Below, piece by piece: positions 1-6,126 of a stretch of DNA of 7,353 bases (position 1 is the first letter of the stretch; the number at the start of each line of letters is the position of its first letter). The stretch is from Anaerolineales bacterium UBA4823 (lineage in GTDB: Bacteria; Chloroflexota; Anaerolineae; Anaerolineales; UBA4823). The notes under the pieces were generated by a model, which searched no databases, was not told the origin of the DNA, and worked only from the letters and a program-made list of their open reading frames with translations. The position numbers and the translations under genes are program-made. The stretch covers positions 1 through 7,353 of the forward strand of contig DHFN01000060.1 in the NCBI GenBank assembly GCA_002402275.1. Reading direction: 5' to 3'.

Positions 1-394
1 ACCGCGGTTAGCAGCGGTGGGCAGTCCGCTTGCTGAGACAGTTGTACAGCCACATGGCGTTGTATTATTGGCGGTGCGGCAACATGATCCTGAAATACCG
101 ATCTATGCAGGCAGTGACCTGCACATCTCGCAGGGATTGGAAGTTTCAGAGTGGAGACTAAATGCAAATGGTGTTTTACTGGAGCTGGCACTCAATCGGC
201 GGTTGCGGGGGTATGTGGATTTGTGCTTGCCAAAAGTAATAAAGCATGCTGAAATGAATGGCAAAATGATCACACCGCAACTTATGGAAAATGGGTTGTG
301 CCGACTAGCGGTTGAGTGTGAGGGTAGGGGGCGGATTGATGTGGAATATTTAATTTGTAACAGAATCAAAAAATCGAAAAAAAATTTCGCTTAA
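1..394 (+). CDS. C-terminal end of a GH36-type alpha-galactosidase-like protein (partial, 5' end outside window)
   Basis: The reading frame is open through the left edge (codons begin at base 2) and ends with TAA at 392-394, so this is the last 130 or so residues of a longer protein. A GTG at 17 is only an internal codon: the frame before it (PRLAAVG) runs smoothly into the following domain. The segment has the look of the C-terminal antiparallel beta domain of GH36/GH27-like alpha-galactosidases: QPHGVVLLAVR, then YAGSDLHISQGLEVSEW, then alternating hydrophobic strands. This domain is non-catalytic; the catalytic barrel would lie left of the window, so substrate and activity cannot be judged here. 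The last residues (NRIKKSKKNFA) form a lysine-rich tail encoded by A-rich DNA beyond the domain. The gene converges on the minus-strand operon and is probably a separate transcription unit. The family call rests on motif resemblance only. Confidence 0.6.
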   Translation, partial: PRLAAVGSPLAETVVQPHGVVLLAVRQHDPEIPIYAGSDLHISQGLEVSEWRLNANGVLLELALNRRLRGYVDLCLPKVIKHAEMNGKMITPQLMENGLCRLAVECEGRGRIDVEYLICNRIKKSKKNFA

Positions 395-417
395 ATATTC
401 TTTGCTGGTAAATTGTA

Positions 418-471
418 ATGAGACTTCGAGAAATTCAACCCCATTGGTATTAATGGGTCTGATTATCTCAT
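418..471. terminator. Weak nested inverted repeat between the convergent genes, possible bidirectional terminator
   Basis: The 143-bp gap between the two converging stop codons (395-537) is AT rich and has no gene. It holds an outer inverted repeat ATGAGA (418-423) / TCTCAT (466-471) and an inner hairpin CCCATT (440-445) / AATGGG (452-457) with a 6-nt loop. On the plus strand the outer arm is followed by an A-rich rather than a T-rich tract. On the minus strand the repeat lies after a T-rich stretch. It is therefore not a textbook intrinsic terminator; position is the main argument. Confidence 0.25.
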
Positions 472-537
472 AAAGAAAAAAAGAAATTGGGAATTTTAAA
501 TAGACAAAAAAACATTATCTGCAAAATTCTTAAAAAA

Positions 538-2154
538 TTACCGTCTCAATTTTATCCAGGCATATGCATAAGCAGGTAACGAGAAAAGTTCGTCAAGTGG
601 ATTTATATTTAATTTCATGCCAGGTGATGAATGGATGAGCACATAATCCTCTTCTCCAATATTTACTTCTTGGGCTTTCGCTGTGAGATTGTGGAAACAC
701 AGAAGGCTATGTGTTTCATTCCAGCGAAGAATCGATAAAACGCCCACATTCTCGCGATTAATGAATTCATAAGATTGTGAACTCAAAAAATTAAATTCTT
801 TTCGGATTTTAATTAATTGCTTGAGACGATTGATCAGCGAATCTTGTTTATCAGCTTGCGACGCCACATTGATATGATGAAAACTAAAGTCCCCTTTATC
901 AATAACTGGGAGAAAGAGCCTATTCGAGTCAGCAGCGGAAAAACCGGCATTGATATCATCAGACCACTGCATAGGCGTGCGCACGCCATCCCGATCGTTC
1001 AACCAGATGTTATCACCCATACCGATCTCATCGCCATAATAGATAATCGGTGTTCCCGGAAGAGAAAACAGAATTGCATATAACAATTCGATCTTATTAA
1101 TGTTGCCATCCATTAATGGGGCTAACCTTCTGCGAATACCGAGGTTTAGGCGCATACGATCATCTGGGGCGTATTTTTCCCACATGAATTTTCTCTCTGC
1201 GTCAGTCACCATTTCAAGAGTCAGTTCATCATGATTGCGCAGGAATGTGCACCATTGGCAATTTTCAGGAATAGCGGGAGTTTTTTCCATAATTTCCATT
1301 ATGGATGTGCCATCACCCAGTGCCACAGACATATAAATTCTTGGCATTAGCGGGAAGTGAAAAGCCATATGGAACTCATCGCCATCACCAAGGTATGGTC
1401 GCAAGTCATGTGGCCATTGATTGGCTTCGGCTAATAAAATACATTCGGGGTATTCTTGATCGATGAGCTGGCGCAATTCTTTGAGGTAGGCATGTGTTTC
1501 TGGTAAGTTTTCACAATTTGTGCCTTCTCTCTGATAAAGATAGGGGACTGCATCTGCTCTAAATCCATCAATACCCATATCCAGCCAGAACCGCATGATG
1601 TTTTTCATTTCTTCTTGGACTGCTGGATTATCGTAATTCAAATCGGGCTGACAGGTGTAAAAACGATGCCAGTAATATTTTCCGGCTTTTTCATTCCACG
1701 ACCAGTTTGATTTTTCCGTGTCAACAAAAATGATACGGGCATCCTGATATTTTTGATCAGTTTCACTCCACACATAATAATCGTGATAAGGAGAAATTTT
1801 ATCAGTTTGAGCTTCCAAAAACCATTCGCATTGGTCAGATGTGTGGTTCACAACCAAATCAGCAATGATATGCATCCCGTGTTTATGCGTCTCGTCAACA
1901 AGCTTTTTGAAATCATCAATTGTTCCTAAATCTGGATGGATATCATAAAAATCTGAAATGTCATAACCTCCATCTTTCAAAGGCGAAGGATAAATGGGCA
2001 GTAGCCAGATGCAATCGACCCCGAGTGATTTGATGTAATCCAGTTTGAGGGTTATACCTTTCAGGTCGCCAATGCCATCATTATTTGAATCGTAAAAAGT
2101 GCGGGTATTGATTTCATAAAAAATTGCGTTTTGGTACCATTTGCTAAAACCCAT
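538..2154 (-). CDS. treS: Trehalose synthase (maltose alpha-D-glucosyltransferase), GH13 family
   Basis: This enzyme interconverts maltose and trehalose by intramolecular glucosyl transfer in the cytoplasm. Numbering from the start at 2154 (538 residues, a usual length for a stand-alone TreS), the GH13 catalytic triad is visible. The nucleophile is Asp201 in GFRADAVPYL, the acid/base is Glu243 in LLAEANQWP, and the transition-state stabiliser is Asp309 in FLRNHDELTLEMVTD. TreS hallmarks follow: GIRRRLAPL, SLPGTPIIYYGDEIGMGDN and NDRDGVRTPMQWS. A C-terminal beta domain ends at KLRR. No maltokinase domain is fused. The frame is open further upstream to an ATG at 2214, but the family N-terminus (KWYQNAIFYEI) begins right after the Met at 2154. 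That Met has AAGGAG at 2169-2164 with a 9-nt spacer, whereas the longer form would overlap the upstream gene by 44 bp. It starts 16 nt after the hydrolase stop codon. No signal peptide is seen. Confidence 0.93.
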   Translation of the reverse strand: MGFSKWYQNAIFYEINTRTFYDSNNDGIGDLKGITLKLDYIKSLGVDCIWLLPIYPSPLKDGGYDISDFYDIHPDLGTIDDFKKLVDETHKHGMHIIADLVVNHTSDQCEWFLEAQTDKISPYHDYYVWSETDQKYQDARIIFVDTEKSNWSWNEKAGKYYWHRFYTCQPDLNYDNPAVQEEMKNIMRFWLDMGIDGFRADAVPYLYQREGTNCENLPETHAYLKELRQLIDQEYPECILLAEANQWPHDLRPYLGDGDEFHMAFHFPLMPRIYMSVALGDGTSIMEIMEKTPAIPENCQWCTFLRNHDELTLEMVTDAERKFMWEKYAPDDRMRLNLGIRRRLAPLMDGNINKIELLYAILFSLPGTPIIYYGDEIGMGDNIWLNDRDGVRTPMQWSDDINAGFSAADSNRLFLPVIDKGDFSFHHINVASQADKQDSLINRLKQLIKIRKEFNFLSSQSYEFINRENVGVLSILRWNETHSLLCFHNLTAKAQEVNIGEEDYVLIHSSPGMKLNINPLDELFSLPAYAYAWIKLRR

Positions 2155-2163
2155 ATAAAATGA

Positions 2164-2169
2164 CTCCTT
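2164..2169 (-). promoter_or_regulatory. Ribosome binding site that fixes the treS start
   Basis: AAGGAG lies directly after the stop codon of the upstream hydrolase and 9 nt before the ATG at 2154. It is a near-perfect Shine-Dalgarno sequence and supports that ATG over the in-frame ATG at 2214, which would be inside the hydrolase gene. Confidence 0.8.
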
Positions 2170-2170
2170 A

Positions 2171-3934
2171 TTAATTAATAGACCGTTGATTCGAGAAACG
2201 GATAACCAAATCAATGAATACCGCAGCAGTCCAGCTAAAAGATACTGCAGCTTTCATTCCTGGTTTGCCTGTGGTGGCATTGTAGTATTCATAAATCCCA
2301 TCATTATCATTGATGATGTCTAACGTTTTTTTGATTAACATTTCTGCGAACTCTATTTTATCAAGTTGAATTAAGGCTTCAATGAAAAGATAATTAATGT
2401 TTACCCAAACAGGCCCACGCCACATCGAATCTGGGGAAAATTTCGGATCGTTGCGTGCAACAGTTGGAATAATAAATTCACCGCCGAATTCCGCTGGATC
2501 ATTTAAATGATCTAAGATACTTTGGTTGATACAGTGACCTAATCCTCCAGAAATGATTGGGAATAAGTTGAGAACGGATGAAACATGGATCTGTTGTTGG
2601 TCATGAAATACCCTAAAAGAGCCCTCAACCTCATCCCAGAAATAATCAATAATCTTTTCTTGAAGTATATTAGATTTATTTTGCCAGGCTGCTGCTTCAG
2701 GTTTTTTATTTATAATTTCAGAAATTTTCGCCAACGATTGCATCTGGACGACCAGATATGCATTTATGTCAGGCGATTTAATTGGAAAGGGAAAATCCCA
2801 TGTGGGGTGGTCATCCATGCCAGAGGAATATGGATGATTGTATTGAACAATTCCTTCCTCATCGCTGCCATTATGAGTAAACCACCATGTGTTCCATTTC
2901 ACTAGGGGTTCATATATCTCTTCAAGAAAATTATTATCAGGTTTTATTTCATGAATTTTCAACGCAGCCCATGCTAATATTGGTGGTTTTGTTACATAAT
3001 TTTTGAAGGGATGATCGATTTCGTACACAATACCATCGTCAAAAATTGCGTCGGGCAGCATACCGTTGGGTAATTGATGGGCAATCACACCGCGTATTTG
3101 ATTGCGTGCGAGATCTGGATCGAGATGTCTTAGCGCGATGGCATGGAAAGCGTTATCCCAGAGCCAAACGCCGATGTAAGATTTTTTTGATGGAACAAGC
3201 ATTTCATGGGTGATATTCTCTCTTGGTGATAGCATATTATTTAATAATACCCACCAAGCATAAAAATATTTCTCTTTATATTTTTCGTTCACTGTATCCG
3301 GAATTTTTTTCAACCAGTAAAGCCAACCTTCCTCAGCTTTTGTCTTCAATAGCTGAGGATTAACAGAACTGGCGGATATTTTGGAATCTGTACTATTTGT
3401 GGTTAATTGGATTATGGAATCTGTGCCCGTAAGGACTTTAAATTCCACTTTACATTGACTATTTTTCCTGGTAATCTGATTGGTGTAGATCGTTGCGTTG
3501 GTCAGATATGTCAGATCTCGATAAGAGTGAATCGTTACCTTATTTTCAAATGAATGCCAATTATCAGCCTGCATCTTGAATTTGATACCACATTCTTGAT
3601 GGTTGGGTAGGCAAATAATAATTGTTTCTATGTCATCAAACATTATTTGAAAATTTCCTAACCGAGTTTTAAAAATTATTAGGTGGGGATATGTAATTAT
3701 CTTGAAATCTAATGGCTGCGATTGTTCATCGATAAATATGAGATCATCAATATAAGGGTCCCTAGATAGATAGGATTCTATTCCAGGAAAAATGCTAACA
3801 AGCCTCTCGGCTAATCTAATATAAAGGCTGTCTCGTTCTGCATGCTTTTGAAGTAGGAGTCGAGAACCGGGAAAGCTGAAAGGTGCTAAACAGATATCGA
3901 TTTTATTTTTTAAAATCTCTAATCTTCTGTGCAT
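2171..3934 (-). CDS. GH63/MGH1-like (alpha/alpha)6 glycoside hydrolase, cytoplasmic
   Basis: A 587-residue inverting-type glycoside hydrolase related to GH63 and the mannosylglycerate/glucosylglycerate hydrolase group. Residues 1 to about 200 form a beta-rich N-terminal domain that starts with the family-like FSFPGSRLLL. Residues from about 200 onward form the (alpha/alpha)6 barrel with YIGVWLWDNAFHAIALRHLD (253-272), QLPNGMLPD (287-295), HPYSSGMDDHPTWD (367-380), MWRGPVWVNINYL (504-516) and EYYNATTGKPG (549-559) followed by FSWTAA. By analogy with mannosylglycerate hydrolase, Asp374 in SGMD is the probable general acid and Glu549 the probable general base. Both are present, so the enzyme should be active. 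No signal peptide or membrane segment is visible, which fits hydrolysis of an imported glycoside. The ATG at 3934 lies 17 nt after the permease stop; no strong Shine-Dalgarno is seen, so it may depend on translational coupling. The substrate (glucosylglycerate, mannosylglycerate or another alpha-glucoside) cannot be told from sequence alone. Confidence 0.8.
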   Translation of the reverse strand: MHRRLEILKNKIDICLAPFSFPGSRLLLQKHAERDSLYIRLAERLVSIFPGIESYLSRDPYIDDLIFIDEQSQPLDFKIITYPHLIIFKTRLGNFQIMFDDIETIIICLPNHQECGIKFKMQADNWHSFENKVTIHSYRDLTYLTNATIYTNQITRKNSQCKVEFKVLTGTDSIIQLTTNSTDSKISASSVNPQLLKTKAEEGWLYWLKKIPDTVNEKYKEKYFYAWWVLLNNMLSPRENITHEMLVPSKKSYIGVWLWDNAFHAIALRHLDPDLARNQIRGVIAHQLPNGMLPDAIFDDGIVYEIDHPFKNYVTKPPILAWAALKIHEIKPDNNFLEEIYEPLVKWNTWWFTHNGSDEEGIVQYNHPYSSGMDDHPTWDFPFPIKSPDINAYLVVQMQSLAKISEIINKKPEAAAWQNKSNILQEKIIDYFWDEVEGSFRVFHDQQQIHVSSVLNLFPIISGGLGHCINQSILDHLNDPAEFGGEFIIPTVARNDPKFSPDSMWRGPVWVNINYLFIEALIQLDKIEFAEMLIKKTLDIINDNDGIYEYYNATTGKPGMKAAVSFSWTAAVFIDLVIRFSNQRSIN

Positions 3935-3951
3935 CTGTTATGGTTTATTTT

Positions 3952-5121
3952 CTAACCTTTAACAGATCCGGCAAGCATTCCTCGTACAAAATAACGTTGC
4001 AAGGCAAAGAAGACGAGCAAGGGAAGCGCCATAGAAATGAAGGCGGCTGCTGTCAATAGATGCCATCCGCTCCCTAATGAGGTAACCATGTTTCCAATTT
4101 GGTATGTCATAACAGGATGCTGCCCACCCAGGAACACTAAGGCAACAAGTAAATCGTTCCAGATCCATAAAAACTGGAAAATTGCGAGCGAGGCTAAAGC
4201 AGGAATTGATAAAGGAATCGCTAATTTGTAGAATGCTGTCCAATGGGATGCGCCATCAAGGTAGGCGGATTCAAATATTTCATGAGGTAAACTTCCCAAG
4301 AAATTTCGCATTAGGTAGATTGCATAAGGTAAACCAAAACCAGTGTGAAACAACCATATTCCCAGGAAAGTTCCATTTAATCCAATCTGGGCGTATAAGC
4401 GTGAAATTGGGATTAAGGTCATCTGTAAAGGAACCACTTGTAAGCCAACCAAAAGAGCAAATAACCATTGACGTCCTTTAAATTCCATCCATGAGAAGGC
4501 ATAAGCAGCGAATGCCGCGAATAATATTGGAAGAAAGGTTGAGGGGATAGCTACCAATAAGCTGTTGATGAAAGCTCGCCCCATACCTCTTGGGTTAGCC
4601 AAATCTCGAAAATCACAATACAGATCTAGAGATTGAGTGCCAGCTTCACAGTCTTCTCTATAAGTAGATTTCCCACGATAGCCTGTAAGGGCATCAATAT
4701 AGTTATTCAGAGTAAAGGTTGTCCGTTTTTCAATGCCAGATAAAGTACGTAGTTTATACGCGATGTCAGCCGCCTGATATTCATCTGGTACCGGCAGATC
4801 GCCCATGTGTGGTGATCCATTAATGTCACGTTCGAGCGCCGAGATTAGTGAAAAAGAGCGACGATAATTTTGAACAACTTCAGGATCAGAAAGGTCGGCA
4901 GCAGATATTGCGTTACCATCATCGCCATGACACGGCGCACATAGAGATTGGTACTCTTCATGCCCCTTTGGAGGGGAAAAGATGGTCCACCAACCTGATT
5001 CATTGATATCCTGCACGGGTCGTAACGAGGTGACCAACAGACCGATGGTCGGTAAAAGCCAAATTAGACATAATCCAATCAATACAACATGAACAGGAAG
5101 ATCTCTAAATCTGTTTTTCAT
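3952..5121 (-). CDS. MalG/AglG-type sugar ABC transporter permease with an inserted cytochrome c domain
   Basis: An inner-membrane subunit of a carbohydrate-uptake (CUT1) ABC transporter, 389 residues where MalG relatives usually have about 280-300. A first membrane segment lies at about 12-33, followed by an unusually long extracytoplasmic loop (34-182). Five further segments follow, starting near 183, 218, 250, 305 and 354. The coupling (EAA) loop that contacts the ATPase is intact: ESAYLDGAS (284-292) followed by IPLSIP (302-307). The C-terminus (LQRYFVRGMLAGSVKG) and the GWW element after the first segment resemble AglG of alpha-glucoside transporters. Residues 51-133 are a c-type cytochrome domain (separate entry); permease sequence resumes at TFTLNNYIDAL. 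A further stretch, about 146-178, holds Cys158 and Cys169. The ATG at 5121 is preceded by GAGGT (5130-5126), which overlaps the end of the upstream permease gene 2 nt away. The partner permease is that neighbour; no ATPase gene is in the window. Confidence 0.92.
   Translation of the reverse strand: MKNRFRDLPVHVVLIGLCLIWLLPTIGLLVTSLRPVQDINESGWWTIFSPPKGHEEYQSLCAPCHGDDGNAISAADLSDPEVVQNYRRSFSLISALERDINGSPHMGDLPVPDEYQAADIAYKLRTLSGIEKRTTFTLNNYIDALTGYRGKSTYREDCEAGTQSLDLYCDFRDLANPRGMGRAFINSLLVAIPSTFLPILFAAFAAYAFSWMEFKGRQWLFALLVGLQVVPLQMTLIPISRLYAQIGLNGTFLGIWLFHTGFGLPYAIYLMRNFLGSLPHEIFESAYLDGASHWTAFYKLAIPLSIPALASLAIFQFLWIWNDLLVALVFLGGQHPVMTYQIGNMVTSLGSGWHLLTAAAFISMALPLLVFFALQRYFVRGMLAGSVKG
4723..4971 (-). 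other. Cytochrome c domain inserted in the permease loop (residues 51-133)
   Basis: The segment has the order expected of a small class I cytochrome c. It begins with the helix GHEEYQSL, then the heme-attachment motif CAPCHG (Cys61, Cys64, axial His65; codons at 4941-4927). A loop and two helices follow, then HMGDLP with the probable distal ligand Met106 (codon 4806-4804). It ends with the C-terminal helix ADIAYKLRTLSG. Both flanks are permease sequence in the same frame (GWWTIFSPP before, TFTLNNYIDAL after). Because the first membrane segment follows a short cytoplasmic N-terminus, the loop should face outside, the side on which c-type heme is attached. What it does is unknown: electron transfer, redox sensing or a purely structural role are all possible. 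Confidence 0.88.
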
Positions 5122-5123
5122 AT

Positions 5124-6047
5124 TTACCTCGTTTCTTCTTGTTCTCTGAACCGTCGGATATTAAAGATCATCGCTGGAATTATGACTGCGATTAAAACTA
5201 CTGCAATAGCTGAAGCACGACCTGGATTATAATTAGCATACATTTCAGTATACATACGGTTGGCAATCACCTCGGTGCCGTAATTGCCTCCGGTCATGAC
5301 GTAAACAATATCGAAAATTTTCAATACGTTGATGATCATTGTCGTGACCACAACAGTTATAGTGGGTAGGATTTGCGGAACCATGATTTCCCAAAAAACC
5401 CTCCATTCATTGGCACCATCCACCCGGGCTGCCTCTAAAATTTCTTCAGATACATTTTTTAATGCAGCAGCCAAGATTGTCATGCAGAACCCTGTCCACA
5501 TCCAAACACCTACTACAATAAGAGCGATGGTATTAATCTGGGGTTCTGTCAACCACGATATAGGGTTTCCTCCCAATGTTAACACTATGGAATTAAGGAG
5601 ACCTATTTGAACATCACCCGCATTGAAGTTGTACATAAATTTCCAGATCACACCTGCACCAACAAATGATATAGCCATAGGCATGAAGATAATTGCTTTA
5701 GCAACAGGTTCATACTTTACCCGGTCTGCCAGTACCGCTATAAGAAGACCTAATGCCACAGTACCGCTTACCATCAGAATTATCCATTTGATGTTGTTAA
5801 TAAACGCAGTTTGCATAATTGTTGATGTAAGTGCATAACGGAAATTCTCAAATATCCCCCAGCAATTGCCTGCTGCAGAGCATGCAGCGGTTGCCCAGTC
5901 TGTGTTGGAACTGTTCCTTAAGCTTAAATAAAAAGTATTAAAAGCTGGATAAGCAATGAAGGTGGCCATAACAATCAAAGCTGGCAAAAGATACATCCAT
6001 GGAGTGAATTTTTTTTGTTTCATGATGCCCGGGATATTATTTGGCAC
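5124..6047 (-). CDS. MalF/AglF-type sugar ABC transporter permease
   Basis: A 307-residue inner-membrane permease subunit of a CUT1 carbohydrate importer. Six hydrophobic segments are visible, at about 17-40, 84-107, 117-138, 171-194, 226-247 and 276-297. The EAA coupling motif is complete: EAARVDGANEW (205-215) followed by IMVPQILP (221-228). The segment MTGGNYGTEVIANRMYTEMY and the overall length resemble AglF of alpha-glucoside transporters. The first outside loop carries two cysteines, Cys56 and Cys62, which could form a disulfide. The start is taken as GTG at 6047 because GGAGG at 6058-6054 lies 6 nt before it; the next Met (ATG at 6023) has no such site at a workable distance. The gene ends 2 nt before the second permease, which implies translational coupling of the pair. 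Confidence 0.93.
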   Translation of the reverse strand: MPNNIPGIMKQKKFTPWMYLLPALIVMATFIAYPAFNTFYLSLRNSSNTDWATAACSAAGNCWGIFENFRYALTSTIMQTAFINNIKWIILMVSGTVALGLLIAVLADRVKYEPVAKAIIFMPMAISFVGAGVIWKFMYNFNAGDVQIGLLNSIVLTLGGNPISWLTEPQINTIALIVVGVWMWTGFCMTILAAALKNVSEEILEAARVDGANEWRVFWEIMVPQILPTITVVVTTMIINVLKIFDIVYVMTGGNYGTEVIANRMYTEMYANYNPGRASAIAVVLIAVIIPAMIFNIRRFREQEETR

Positions 6048-6053
6048 AATAAA

Positions 6054-6058
6054 CCTCC
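6054..6058 (-). promoter_or_regulatory. Ribosome binding site supporting a GTG start for the first permease
   Basis: GGAGG lies 6 nt before the GTG at 6047. It selects this non-ATG start over the ATG at 6023 and over the ATG at 6060, which opens only a seven-codon frame. Confidence 0.75.
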
Positions 6059-6084
6059 ATTAAAGTATTACAAACAAATTTTGG

Positions 6085-6113
6085 AAAGCAGGTGCATTTT
6101 CAGCACCTGCTTT
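6085..6113 (-). terminator. Hairpin between binding-protein and permease genes (attenuator or mRNA-protecting stem)
   Basis: A perfect 11-bp inverted repeat with a 7-nt loop: AAAGCAGGTGC (6085-6095) and GCACCTGCTTT (6103-6113). It begins 14 nt after the stop codon of the binding protein. In the operon direction the stem ends in CTTTCC followed by AAAATTTG, so there is no proper U-tract and readthrough is expected. Stems at this place in sugar-transport operons (malE-malF is the known case) keep the binding protein more abundant than the permeases, either by partial termination or by blocking 3' decay. That role here is inferred from position. Confidence 0.6.
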
Positions 6114-6126
6114 TATTAATTTTTCT

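Noticed and set aside
17..19. GTG at 17 as the start of a small 125-residue plus-strand gene
   Set aside because: The frame is open upstream to the edge and the sequence matches the middle of a C-terminal beta domain, so it is the tail of a larger gene.
375..389. CGAAA / TTTCG inverted repeat near the end of the plus-strand gene
   Set aside because: A 5-bp stem in A/T-rich coding sequence before the stop codon, followed by no T-run; expected by chance.
817..1083. Plus-strand open frame of 88 codons opposite treS
   Set aside because: It is antisense to well-conserved TreS coding sequence and its translation shows no domain-like pattern. The same holds for the other open frames opposite the permeases, hydrolase and binding protein.
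2155..2214. Longer treS start at the ATG at 2214, giving 20 extra residues
   Set aside because: The extra residues do not resemble a TreS N-terminus, the start would overlap the hydrolase gene by 44 bp, and a near-perfect ribosome binding site serves the ATG at 2154.
2171..3934. The hydrolase as a GH37 trehalase or a GH15 glucoamylase
   Set aside because: The motifs SGMDD, MWRGPVW and the terminal EYYNATTG with FSWTAA fit the GH63/MGH1-like group better, although all these families share the same barrel fold.
4723..4971. The cytochrome c region as a separate gene, a frameshift or a misassembled join
   Set aside because: The frame is continuous, the insert sits exactly in the TM1-TM2 loop, and permease sequence is intact on both sides. 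No start codon with a ribosome binding site, and no signal peptide, precedes the domain itself.
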